A stretch of 38,434 bases of DNA from JAKPPT01 sp964630305 (GTDB lineage Bacteria; Spirochaetota; Spirochaetia; Treponematales; UBA12059): positions 1 through 38,434 of the forward strand of contig CAZVTR010000023.1 of the NCBI GenBank assembly GCA_964630305.1, read 5' to 3'. Below the pieces are notes generated by a model that did not search any database, was not told the DNA's origin, and saw only the letters and a program-made list of their open reading frames with translations. The position numbers and the translations under genes are program-made. Of the stretch, positions 24,998 to 33,087 are shown one piece after another (the first letter of the stretch is position 1; each line of letters opens with the position of its first letter).

Positions 24998-27900
24998 TCT
25001 ACATTCTCCTCATTATAGTTCGCAGCGGTTCCAAGCTTTTTCATTAATCCTTCAACACGCACTTTCCCATGTTCCAATGTTTCATATAATACTGGCACAA
25101 GCAGCAATGTGATGAGTGTCGAAGAAAAAAGGCCGCCAAAAATTGCCTGCCCGAGCGGTGCATATACTTCAGAACCATTTCCATGGGCTAGTGCCATTGG
25201 CAATACACCAAGCAATGTTGTCGTCGCTGTCATGAGTATTGGCTTAAGACGATTGGCACAGGCATCTAAAATAATTTCACGGAGCGGTTTATCGCTTTTC
25301 GTTCTCAGTAAATTTGCATAGTCAACCAGCACAATGGCATTATTGACTACTGTTCCCCCCAGCGTGATTAGTGCCAACATGGCAATAATCGACATAGAAG
25401 AATTCCAAAGCAAAAGTCCTAATACCACACCAACAAGACACAACGGAATTGAACTCATAATAATAAGGGGCTGGAGGTATCGTTCAAATTGTATAACCAT
25501 TACACAGTACACAAGAAACACGCTGATTGCCAGAACAATGGAAAGACTAGTGATTGAATCCGCAATTAATGCTGTAGTACCTGCTGTACTAAACTTAACA
25601 CCGCCAGGAAGCTCCATAGTTTTTAGCTTGCCAATAACCCTATTCATTACACCTGATTGGTCGTCGGTTTTTAGATACCCAATGACCTCTATAGAAAAAT
25701 TTCTGTTTCTGCGTTCAATGACGGATAATGTTGGTCTCAATTTCATTTCCGAAAAAGCTGAAAAAGTTATAAATCTTTTATCTCTTGTAACTATTGCAAG
25801 CCGATTCAAAACATCTTCATTGATTGGTTTATCTACTAAATCGGAAGTTATTCGTATTGGATAGTCCCCATCATCCAGTCTCAATTTCCCGGCTTCCATA
25901 CCGTTAAACAGAATACGGCTTGTTATTCCTGCCTCGTACGGTGTTACACCAAGAGAACCCATATATGTCTGACTCAAATCAATGTAAAGCTCTTCTGCGT
26001 CTGTACGAGCAGAGAGTTCTGCCTTAAAGACATCGGGGTCCATATTCATAAGCTCTAACGTTTTATTTGCCGTCTCCACAACATCAGCAAGCTTTGGACC
26101 GTAAATTTCTATCTTAAACCCTTGACCGCCTGTACCTAGAGCAAGCAGAGCATCAAAACCGCCATTCAATACCGTGACATCGCAGTTAGTTATTTTTTGC
26201 ATAACCGATTTTTGGACTATAGGAATAATTTCCTGCACACTTCGTTTTCTCATGTTGTTTGGAACAAGCCGAATACGAGCAATGGCTTTATTGGGCACAG
26301 AACTAATTGCAATGACACTGCTTGAGCCAACGTAGTACACAGCTGTTTCTATTTCCGGAACAAGTTCATTTACGAGCATATTAATTTCATCAACTTTCTT
26401 AACTGTTTCCGCAAGCGAATAGCCTGCCGGCGCTGCTATGCGAATTTCAAACTCACCGGTATCTGAAGGCGGAAGAAAATTTACTTTTAAACTTGTAACT
26501 AAAAGAATTCCAGAAACAAACAGTACCCCGGCAAGCGCTATTACATAGAGTTTGTTTTCAAGTGCAAGAGTTAAGAGTTTTCGGTAGCCATTGGTCATTG
26601 CATTTATAGCAGCATCAATTTTATTTTGAACAAATAATAGCCAAGCTGGTTTTTTAACAGCATCTTCTTTTTTCAAAATTAGAGATGATAGCCATGGAAC
26701 TACAACCACAGCGACTAACGCGCTCGCTGCAAGCGCATACACAATGGTGAGCGAGAGATCGTTTAATATAATACCGATAATGCCGCGTAAAAATAGGAGC
26801 GGAGCAAAAACACAGATACTCGTGAGTGTCGAAGCAAGAACCGCCGCTCCCATTTCCGATGCACCGCTCCGCGCTGCTTCCTTTTTATTATGAGTTTGCG
26901 AAAACTTATTAAAGGTATTTTCAAGAATAACAATAGAATTGTCGACAATCATACCAATTGCGACAACCATGCCGGACAATGTAAGGAGGTTTATTGAGCG
27001 GCCTGTTGCGTACAGCCCGAGCACCGCAAATAAAATTGAAAGGGGAATCGAAAGGCTAATGATTATTGTTGCGCGCCAGTCATGAAGGACAAGCAGTATT
27101 ACAAAAATGGTAAGAATTAGTCCTGTAATTCCTGTTTCCAGTACCGTTTTTAACGATGTTTTTGTAGTTTCACTTTGATCGCTGACAATTTTATACTGTA
27201 CTGCGCCATATGTATTTTTTGTCATAGCATTAAATATTTTTTTTGCTTCTTCTGCAATAAAAATTGTATTTCCTTCATCGCGTTTCAAAATATCTATCAT
27301 TACATAATCTTTACCTGATTCCCTGATAATAATTCCAGGCTTTTGTTCTTTAATTTCAATATCAGCAATATCTTTTAGGTAAATAAGCGTAGAACCGCTG
27401 TATCCAACAGGAAGATTTTTTAACTCTTCGAGGCTTTTAAACGTGCCAGAAGCAGTAAAAGCTATCGACTTTCCTCTGAACGACGCCGAACCTGCGGGAA
27501 CATTTAAATTGTTATAGCGTAGTGCTTCATATATCTGCAAAACTGACAGTTTTCTCGATTCAAGTTCCCATGTATTAACATTTACTACTGCTTCTCTTTT
27601 ATTTCCGCCAACAATGTTAATTTTAGAAACGCCATCGATTCTAGCAAGCGCAGGGCTAACATTGTCTTCAAGATATTTAGTAAGATCTTCTTTATTCATT
27701 GAACTATCGATACGAACAGAAAACACCGGAAGGAATGCACTGGATTCTACAATATAAATGACCGGCTCACCTTGTATCCCATCTGGGAGCTGTCCTCGTA
27801 TTCCATTGAGCAGCTCGCGTATCTGCGGAAGCTTGTCCCGAACATTTACATCTTTTTTAAATTCAAGTGAAACCGTAGAAAATGAATTTGAGCTGGTTGA

Positions 27901-28143
27901 GTTCATGTTTTGTATGCCAGGCAGTGTTGACATTTGGTTTTCTATTATCCTGGTTATATCTTTTTCAACATCGCTCGCGCTTGCCCCGGGATAGGTCGTT
28001 ACGATAACTGCAGAGGGAAGCCCTACTGTAGGAATCATCTCATAGTTTAATGCAGACAGCGCAATTAAACCGAACACAAGGAGTATTGCAAGCAATATCG
28101 ATATAATTACAGGATGTTTTACGGAAAAATCTGAAAAAATCAT
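24994..28143 (-). CDS. RND-family efflux transporter (HAE1/AcrB type)
   Basis: I chose ATG 28143, which overlaps the preceding stop as ATGA and gives the standard opening MIFSDFSVKHPVIISILLAI. An upstream in-frame start at 28212 would add 23 unusual residues. The 1049 residues make a full-length inner-membrane proton antiporter with 12 helices and two large periplasmic loops. Family blocks include TTYPGASASDVEKDITRIIE, GMIVDNSIVILENTF in helix 4 with its proton-carrying Asp, and GGTVVNNAIVLVDYA in helix 10. The VDN rather than VDD pattern is common outside the AcrB subgroup. The substrate cannot be predicted; drugs, lipids or metabolites are all possible. Confidence 0.95.
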   Translation of the reverse strand: MIFSDFSVKHPVIISILLAILLVFGLIALSALNYEMIPTVGLPSAVIVTTYPGASASDVEKDITRIIENQMSTLPGIQNMNSTSSNSFSTVSLEFKKDVNVRDKLPQIRELLNGIRGQLPDGIQGEPVIYIVESSAFLPVFSVRIDSSMNKEDLTKYLEDNVSPALARIDGVSKINIVGGNKREAVVNVNTWELESRKLSVLQIYEALRYNNLNVPAGSASFRGKSIAFTASGTFKSLEELKNLPVGYSGSTLIYLKDIADIEIKEQKPGIIIRESGKDYVMIDILKRDEGNTIFIAEEAKKIFNAMTKNTYGAVQYKIVSDQSETTKTSLKTVLETGITGLILTIFVILLVLHDWRATIIISLSIPLSILFAVLGLYATGRSINLLTLSGMVVAIGMIVDNSIVILENTFNKFSQTHNKKEAARSGASEMGAAVLASTLTSICVFAPLLFLRGIIGIILNDLSLTIVYALAASALVAVVVVPWLSSLILKKEDAVKKPAWLLFVQNKIDAAINAMTNGYRKLLTLALENKLYVIALAGVLFVSGILLVTSLKVNFLPPSDTGEFEIRIAAPAGYSLAETVKKVDEINMLVNELVPEIETAVYYVGSSSVIAISSVPNKAIARIRLVPNNMRKRSVQEIIPIVQKSVMQKITNCDVTVLNGGFDALLALGTGGQGFKIEIYGPKLADVVETANKTLELMNMDPDVFKAELSARTDAEELYIDLSQTYMGSLGVTPYEAGITSRILFNGMEAGKLRLDDGDYPIRITSDLVDKPINEDVLNRLAIVTRDKRFITFSAFSEMKLRPTLSVIERRNRNFSIEVIGYLKTDDQSGVMNRVIGKLKTMELPGGVKFSTAGTTALIADSITSLSIVLAISVFLVYCVMVIQFERYLQPLIIMSSIPLCLVGVVLGLLLWNSSMSIIAMLALITLGGTVVNNAIVLVDYANLLRTKSDKPLREIILDACANRLKPILMTATTTLLGVLPMALAHGNGSEVYAPLGQAIFGGLFSSTLITLLLVPVLYETLEHGKVRVEGLMKKLGTAANYNEENVE

Positions 28144-29186
28144 GGCACTATTACCGGGCTCCCCTCCCGAAGAAAAGCCGCACCCTCTATAATACAGTCT
28201 CTCTCGCGCCATTTATCCGGAATTACAAAATACTCATCAGAAAAATATGTGAGCTCAATTTGGTCTGAATACGCCTTTCCGTCCTGCACATACCAGACCC
28301 GGTTTGATCCTATGAGCGCAGAAACAGGCAGCATGAGCACGTGAGGGACTCGTGCCAGTTCAATTTCTATTTTTACAAACATACCCGGCCTGAGTATTTT
28401 TTGGGTATCCTGGATTGTAACTGTTACTTCAAAATTTTTTGTATCAGGTGATATAAATGGGCTTATAGATTGAATAGCTCCTCTATATTTCTCCGTTTCA
28501 TTTCTAATTATAAATATTTGAGTTATTTTTGTTTTACTACTGAAAATTTCAAAATATTTTTCCGGTATTTTTACTTTAACAATAAGATTATTGATATCTC
28601 CAATTGTAACAAGGGGACGCTCTGGCGCAGCCAGCGAGCCTGCAGTAAGATGCTTAGCGAGCACGACACCATCTATGGGGCTTTTTACGGCAGTATATTC
28701 AAGCTGCAATTTTGCTAGATCATACTGTGAGCTATATGCATCGTATTGCGCTTTTGCCTGTTCATAGTTCTGCAATGAAGTTGCTTGCGCAGCAAAGAGC
28801 TGAGCGACACGTTCATACGTTGATTTTGCATTGAGCCAGGCTGCTTTTGCCTGCTGCAATTGCAGTTCAAAACGTTCTGCATCGATTCGTGCTATCACTT
28901 CATTTTTTTTAACTTGCTGACCAGGTTCAACAGGTAATTCTTTTAGTATTCCAGAGACGAGCGGCAGTACAGTAACCATGGTATTAGATTCTATATGTCC
29001 ATTAAACGATATAGTGTGAGAAAAATCACCGGCAATCGGCTTCATCGTTTTAACCGGAATGGGAATCGCTTCATAGGTTTTCTCTCGTCCAGCACGTGCT
29101 ATGATAGACACAGAAAGCGAAACTGCAAGCAAAACGACGAGGCTGATAATTTTAATTAATACAGAAAGTTTTTTGTTCATACTCAT
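28140..29186 (-). CDS. RND efflux membrane fusion protein (periplasmic adaptor)
   Basis: The 348-residue protein has an uncleaved-looking N-terminal anchor (about 7-30). The lipoyl half-motifs are SFNGHIESNTMVTVLPLVSG (about 58-77) and KSPIDGVVLAKHLTAGSLAA (about 162-181). Between them lies an alpha-hairpin rich in Ala and Gln. The beta-barrel and membrane-proximal domains follow (ILRPGMFVKIEIELARVPHV). It links the RND pump to the TolC-like duct. It overlaps tetR upstream by 4 nt and the pump gene downstream by 4 nt. Confidence 0.92.
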   Translation of the reverse strand: MSMNKKLSVLIKIISLVVLLAVSLSVSIIARAGREKTYEAIPIPVKTMKPIAGDFSHTISFNGHIESNTMVTVLPLVSGILKELPVEPGQQVKKNEVIARIDAERFELQLQQAKAAWLNAKSTYERVAQLFAAQATSLQNYEQAKAQYDAYSSQYDLAKLQLEYTAVKSPIDGVVLAKHLTAGSLAAPERPLVTIGDINNLIVKVKIPEKYFEIFSSKTKITQIFIIRNETEKYRGAIQSISPFISPDTKNFEVTVTIQDTQKILRPGMFVKIEIELARVPHVLMLPVSALIGSNRVWYVQDGKAYSDQIELTYFSDEYFVIPDKWRERDCIIEGAAFLREGSPVIVP

Positions 29187-29857
29187 GCAATCCCCCTCCC
29201 GGTTAAAATTGGAGATTCCTGCATTGCAGCAAAGCCTTCCGGTGTCAACATGCCGCGAATCACTGCTTTAAGCGAATCCCGCAAAAGATCATACTTTGTA
29301 AAATGATTTTCATCAAAATCGAGGTATAATAGCCCACCAATAATATTGATAATCATCCAGGTAATGCGTTCAGCACTAAAACCTTCCACGACAAACCCTG
29401 CTGTAATTGCCTCTGAAACAATGTTATAAATGAGCATAAACAGCGATTTACTCACTATGTTTTCAATAGTTGCAGTGCTCTCTTCCTGGACGAGTGATTC
29501 GGAATTGTTTTGCGGCAAAACTCCATGCTCTTTCGTTAGACGCAGATTTTCCCTGTCTAGCAAACGTCCGGCATTTTTAAGATATCCAAAACCTTTTTCT
29601 ACAATAGAGTTAATTTTATCGATAATCGGGAGGTTTTGTGACTCCGCAATAGCCGTGAGCTCTGCTATAACCTCTTGCATCCATTGTAAACGGACAACCC
29701 GTATAAGGTTATGCTTGGTAGCAAAATAATTGTAAACCGTTTTGCGTGCTACACGTGCGCGATCAGCAGTTGCCTCCATCGTTAAACCTTCCGGCCCCTG
29801 CTCTGAAAGGATTTCCTGCGCTGCGGATACAATTTTAGTCACCATTATTTCAGACAT
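29183..29857 (-). CDS. TetR-family transcriptional regulator of the efflux operon
   Basis: The N-terminal helix-turn-helix is standard (EGLTMEATADRARVARKTVY then NYFATKHNLIR, about 22-53). The remaining 170 residues are the variable ligand-binding domain. The 224-residue length is typical. It is the first gene of the operon and overlaps the adaptor gene by 4 nt. A 34-bp inverted repeat covers the operon's own promoter just upstream, so it probably represses itself and the pump until a pump substrate binds. The leader is only about 16 nt, with a weak ribosome-binding site. Confidence 0.9.
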   Translation of the reverse strand: MSEIMVTKIVSAAQEILSEQGPEGLTMEATADRARVARKTVYNYFATKHNLIRVVRLQWMQEVIAELTAIAESQNLPIIDKINSIVEKGFGYLKNAGRLLDRENLRLTKEHGVLPQNNSESLVQEESTATIENIVSKSLFMLIYNIVSEAITAGFVVEGFSAERITWMIINIIGGLLYLDFDENHFTKYDLLRDSLKAVIRGMLTPEGFAAMQESPILTGRGIA

Positions 29858-29868
29858 AATTCACTACT

Positions 29869-29902
29869 TATTTACACATAATATACTGTATTTGTGTAAA
29901 TA
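29869..29902. promoter_or_regulatory. Palindromic operator, probably for the TetR-family regulator
   Basis: Perfect 10-nt arms TATTTACACA (29869-29878) and TGTGTAAATA (29893-29902) flank a 14-bp centre. The palindrome covers the -10 box and the spacer of the tetR-operon promoter, where a bound dimer would block RNA polymerase. The hisS promoter lies about 50 bp away on the other side and would be affected less directly. Confidence 0.75.
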
Positions 29903-29908
29903 GTTCAA
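29880..29908 (-). promoter_or_regulatory. Sigma-70-type promoter of the tetR-RND operon
   Basis: On the minus strand TTGAAC (29908-29903), a 17-bp spacer and TATATT (29885-29880). The predicted start is near 29873, about 16 nt before the tetR ATG. The inverted repeat at 29869-29902 overlaps it. Confidence 0.65.
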
Positions 29909-29949
29909 GCAAACATACTGTTCACCAGCTTCGTGACACCTACTAATTA

Positions 29950-29978
29950 TTGCACCGAACCATGCAATCTGATACTAT
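29950..29978 (+). promoter_or_regulatory. Sigma-70-type promoter of the hisS operon
   Basis: TTGCAC (29950-29955), a 17-bp spacer and TACTAT (29973-29978). A small inverted repeat, CTATCG/CGATAG (29975-29994), overlaps the -10 box and the predicted start. A GGAG ribosome-binding site sits 8 nt before ATG 30009. Confidence 0.55.
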
Positions 29979-30008
29979 CGACTCATACCGATAGATGGAG
30001 TCACAGAT

Positions 30009-31313
30009 ATGAGCATAATTGAACCCCGTGTATTAAAAGGATTTAGAGATTTCTTGCCAGAGCAGGAAATTCTGCGCTCTGCGCTGATCGAAAAACTAAC
30101 CGAAGCCTTCAAACGCTGCGGTTTTGTTCCCATTGATACACCGGTCCTCGAATATGAGGAAATACTGCTTGGCAAGGGCGGCGGAGAAACAGAAAAACAG
30201 GTGTACCGCTTTACCGACCATGGTGGAAGAGCCGTAGCCATGCGCTTTGACCTTACAGTTCCTTTTGCCCGCTTTATGGCTTTGCATGCTCATGAACTCT
30301 ATCTCCCATTTAAACGGTACCATATCGCAAAAGTCTGGCGCGGGGAAAACACTCAGCGCGGCCGATACCGCGAATTCATGCAGTGCGATTTTGATATGGT
30401 AGGCTCCGACACGCCTGCAAGCGATTTTGAAATTGTCTACACGATTTATACAGCGCTCAGCAATCTTGCAATACCGGCATTTACTATCAACATGAATCAT
30501 CGAGGCATATTCAACCGATTCCTTGCATCACAGGGCGTACTCGACAAGAGCGTTGAAATTCTCAGAACCGTTGACAAGCTCGAGAAAATAGGCCGCGAGG
30601 CTACACATGCTCAGCTTGCAGAGCTGACGAACGATGCTATTGCAAATAAACTCTTAGAGTTCATCGAACTGAAAGGCGATAATCTTACGATACTTTCCGG
30701 CATGGCCCACTTAGCAGGCGGTGAAGCCGATGACACAAAACGTGTTCGCGCCATCCTTGACCTTGCGGCAGCATCCGGTTTTGAACAATCGCTGAGACTT
30801 AATCCAAGTATCACGCGCGGTCTCGATTACTATACTGGTGTTGTGTTTGAAACATTTATTAACGCGCTGCCGGAAATTGGCTCGATTTGTTCAGGCGGGA
30901 GGTATAACGATCTTGCTTCATTGTATACCAAACAGCACATCCCCGGTGTCGGCGCGTCTGTTGGCCTCGACCGGCTCATCGCTGCACTCGAAGCACTCGA
31001 CGTCAAAATCCCCGTGAGCGGTTATTGCCTGGCACTTATTCTCAATCTTGATGATGCGCTCCTTACCGATTACATGCGCTGTGCAAAGGCATTGCGGGAC
31101 GCAGGTATTGCCTGCGAAGTGTATCCTGAAACAAAAAAAATACCGCTCCAGTTTACCTATGCCGAGAAAAAAGCCATACCCTTTGCTATTATCCGCGGAG
31201 AAACCGAACGTGAAAAAAATATATGGACTGTAAAAAACCTTAACACTCGAACATCGGTAGAGTACCAGAGCATAGAAGCGCTCGTCCAGGCATTTTCACA
31301 CGCAAGCACATAA
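30009..31313 (+). CDS. hisS: Histidyl-tRNA synthetase
   Basis: This class II synthetase charges tRNA-His. The 434 residues are full length. Motif 1 begins near PRVLKGFRDFLPEQE (residues 7-21). Motif 2 is in VWRGENTQRGRYREFMQCDF (about 113-132). The histidine-binding signature GLDYYTGVVFET lies near 275, and GVGASVGLDRLIAAL near 315-330 is motif 3. The C-terminal anticodon-binding domain (CEVYPETKKIPLQFTYAEKK) is intact. It leads a short operon with a lipoprotein and trmB, so two tRNA-related genes are co-transcribed. Confidence 0.97.
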   Translation: MSIIEPRVLKGFRDFLPEQEILRSALIEKLTEAFKRCGFVPIDTPVLEYEEILLGKGGGETEKQVYRFTDHGGRAVAMRFDLTVPFARFMALHAHELYLPFKRYHIAKVWRGENTQRGRYREFMQCDFDMVGSDTPASDFEIVYTIYTALSNLAIPAFTINMNHRGIFNRFLASQGVLDKSVEILRTVDKLEKIGREATHAQLAELTNDAIANKLLEFIELKGDNLTILSGMAHLAGGEADDTKRVRAILDLAAASGFEQSLRLNPSITRGLDYYTGVVFETFINALPEIGSICSGGRYNDLASLYTKQHIPGVGASVGLDRLIAALEALDVKIPVSGYCLALILNLDDALLTDYMRCAKALRDAGIACEVYPETKKIPLQFTYAEKKAIPFAIIRGETEREKNIWTVKNLNTRTSVEYQSIEALVQAFSHAST

Positions 31314-31328
31314 GAGCATATTTGAACT

Positions 31329-32051
31329 ATGATATCGATGAGGGCATACAAACAGTATGAACCGCATGACGCATACCTCAAAGCATGGCGAGGAGTCATA
31401 CTGCTGTGCATCTTACTTACTTTAAGCGCAGCGGCATGTTCCCCAAACCCGCCTCAAATACAGAGCGTGAGCACAAGGCTCATCCTCTATCCCGGAAAAA
31501 CAGGAATCCCGGAAGAACGGCTTTCTTTGTTTATTGCAGTGCGCGATAAAGACGGCATTGGCGACATTGAGCAGGTATTTATCTACACGAGCGCTGCTGA
31601 ACTGCTCTGGAATCTTACAAGCGCTAATTGGACAATTCACAAGGATGCTGGCGAATACTGGATTGGCAGCAATGGACTTTCAAGCCCATCCGGAATAATT
31701 CCGCGAGACACGTACACAATAGAAATTATTGATAAAGCGGGCGAAAAGATACAAAAACAAATAGTTGTCCTTGCTCCGCAAAAACTCCCTGGCAATCTGC
31801 CAGCAGTTTCAAACGGTGCACAGCCTGGAACTCTTCTCATCCAATCTGATTATACACAATTAACACTTTTTATTTTTGATTCCGGAAACAATGTTATTAA
31901 AGTATTTCCAGCAGCTAATGGCACTGTCCAGCTTGATAAGCTCTGGGGCAACAGTTCATGGAAAGAACAGGCAGTAAGCTGCGCTGTATATGCATATGAT
32001 GCTAAAAATCAAATAGGGATGTTTTCATGGAAAGTACCGATAAACAAATAG
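31329..32051 (+). CDS. Putative lipoprotein of unknown function
   Basis: The 240-residue product has an N-terminal segment ending in LLCILLTLSAAAC, a relaxed lipobox with Cys37. A basic stretch of about 20 residues precedes the hydrophobic core, so a start at Met4 (31338) is also possible. No family is recognised. The mature part is beta-rich (RLSLFIAVRDKDGIGDIEQV, then DTYTIEIIDKAGEKIQKQIV) and looks like two Ig-like or fibronectin-like domains. It lies 15 nt after hisS, and its last 25 nt overlap trmB in another frame. Confidence 0.7.
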   Translation: MISMRAYKQYEPHDAYLKAWRGVILLCILLTLSAAACSPNPPQIQSVSTRLILYPGKTGIPEERLSLFIAVRDKDGIGDIEQVFIYTSAAELLWNLTSANWTIHKDAGEYWIGSNGLSSPSGIIPRDTYTIEIIDKAGEKIQKQIVVLAPQKLPGNLPAVSNGAQPGTLLIQSDYTQLTLFIFDSGNNVIKVFPAANGTVQLDKLWGNSSWKEQAVSCAVYAYDAKNQIGMFSWKVPINK

Positions 32052-32755
32052 ATTCACGAGGACACATCAAAACATATGTACTGCGCACAGGCCGCATGAC
32101 AGATGCACAAAAAAAGGCATACCATACACTCTATGCACGATACGGCCTCATCGACGAAGAGGCTGGCATTGTATCGAGCGAGAATCTTTTTTCTAACAGC
32201 AAACCGCTTGTTATTGAAATTGGTTTTGGCATGGGGCAGGCAACGAGTGAAATTGCACAAAAACGTCCCGATTATAATTATTTAGGCATCGAAGTTCACA
32301 CTCCTGGTGTTGGGAAACTGCTCCTCCTCATTGAAACATTAAAGCTCGATAACTTAAAAGTTTATCATGGAGACGCTTTGCCGTTTTTAGCAAATCATGT
32401 TGCAGATAACAGTTTAGCTGGGCTGCACATTTTTTTCCCAGATCCGTGGCCTAAAAAGCGGCACCATAAACGGCGGATTATCAACAAAGAAAACCTTTCA
32501 TTCTTTACCCGCAAACTCAAACCAGAGGGTTATATTTATTTTATAACTGATTGGGAAGAGTATGCCGAAAGCGCAAAATTACTATTTGATGCAGAGCCAG
32601 GATTATATAACCCCTATGCAAACGACTCAGGCTGGGCAGAGCGTCAGGAGTGGCGCCCGGTTACAAAATTTGAACTGAGAGCTAAACAGGAGGGAAGAAA
32701 CATCAGAGAGCTTTTCTATCGCAAACGCGAGACAAACCCCTCGAGCGACACATAG
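32027..32755 (+). CDS. trmB: tRNA (guanine-N7-)-methyltransferase
   Basis: TrmB methylates G46 in the tRNA variable loop using S-adenosylmethionine. The 242 residues carry the SAM-binding motif VIEIGFGMGQATSEIA (about 62-77) and LGIEVHTPGVGKLL. The family signature FFPDPWPKKRHHKRRI (about 136-151) is followed by YFITDWEEYAE. Length is normal. It starts inside the lipoprotein gene (25-nt overlap) with no clear ribosome-binding site, so it is probably translated by coupling. Its last 40 nt overlap the converging thioredoxin-like gene. Confidence 0.96.
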   Translation: MESTDKQIDSRGHIKTYVLRTGRMTDAQKKAYHTLYARYGLIDEEAGIVSSENLFSNSKPLVIEIGFGMGQATSEIAQKRPDYNYLGIEVHTPGVGKLLLLIETLKLDNLKVYHGDALPFLANHVADNSLAGLHIFFPDPWPKKRHHKRRIINKENLSFFTRKLKPEGYIYFITDWEEYAESAKLLFDAEPGLYNPYANDSGWAERQEWRPVTKFELRAKQEGRNIRELFYRKRETNPSSDT

Positions 32756-33081
32756 TTACTTTCGCCCGTAAGTTTCCCATTTTTATAGTATCGGACATAC
32801 GGAATTTCTCTATTATTAAAGCTGTTTTCCTTAAACTCCATAAATGCTTCAAACCACGGCACGGTATCATATTCAATATAAAAAATCATTGTGGTTAATT
32901 GATTTTCAGCATGCAAGAGGGATTCAGCTTCATCAAGGTAAGCACGCATCCTCGTCCATTGCGGGCACCAGCTCTGTGTTAAAACAACGGCAACACGCAA
33001 TGCCGATGCTATTACTGCGCTCTCAAACTCAGCGTGTTCCATAGCGTAGCAACACTGCGCTTCTGTTAATACGGTTACCAT
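32716..33081 (-). CDS. Monothiol thioredoxin-like protein
   Basis: The 121-residue product has the thioredoxin layout: strand VAVVLTQSWCPQW (about 30-42), a long helix, strand MIFYIEYDTVPWF, and a cis-Pro loop REIPYVRYYKNGKL near 92-105. The active site is Cys-Pro-Gln-Trp instead of CxxC, so the resolving Cys is missing and normal disulfide reduction is unlikely. Cys10 and Cys11 near the N-terminus might serve instead. There is no signal peptide. It lies 6 nt after the DUF853 ATPase gene on the same strand, and overlaps trmB by 40 nt at its 3' end. Confidence 0.75.
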   Translation of the reverse strand: MVTVLTEAQCCYAMEHAEFESAVIASALRVAVVLTQSWCPQWTRMRAYLDEAESLLHAENQLTTMIFYIEYDTVPWFEAFMEFKENSFNNREIPYVRYYKNGKLTGESNYVSLEGFVSRLR

Positions 33082-33087
33082 GCTGCA

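Noticed and set aside
25334..25864. 176-residue plus-strand reading frame inside the RND pump gene
   Set aside because: Antisense to a conserved pump gene, low-complexity Ser/Thr/Arg-rich translation, no start signal.
28144..28212. Longer N-terminus for the RND pump
   Set aside because: The extra 23 residues are unlike the family, and the ATGA overlap at 28143 gives the standard start.
10535..29940. Shared 11-mer CTTCGTGACAC upstream of the TPR gene and between tetR and hisS
   Set aside because: Repeated 11-mers are expected by chance in 38 kb, and the flanks do not align well.
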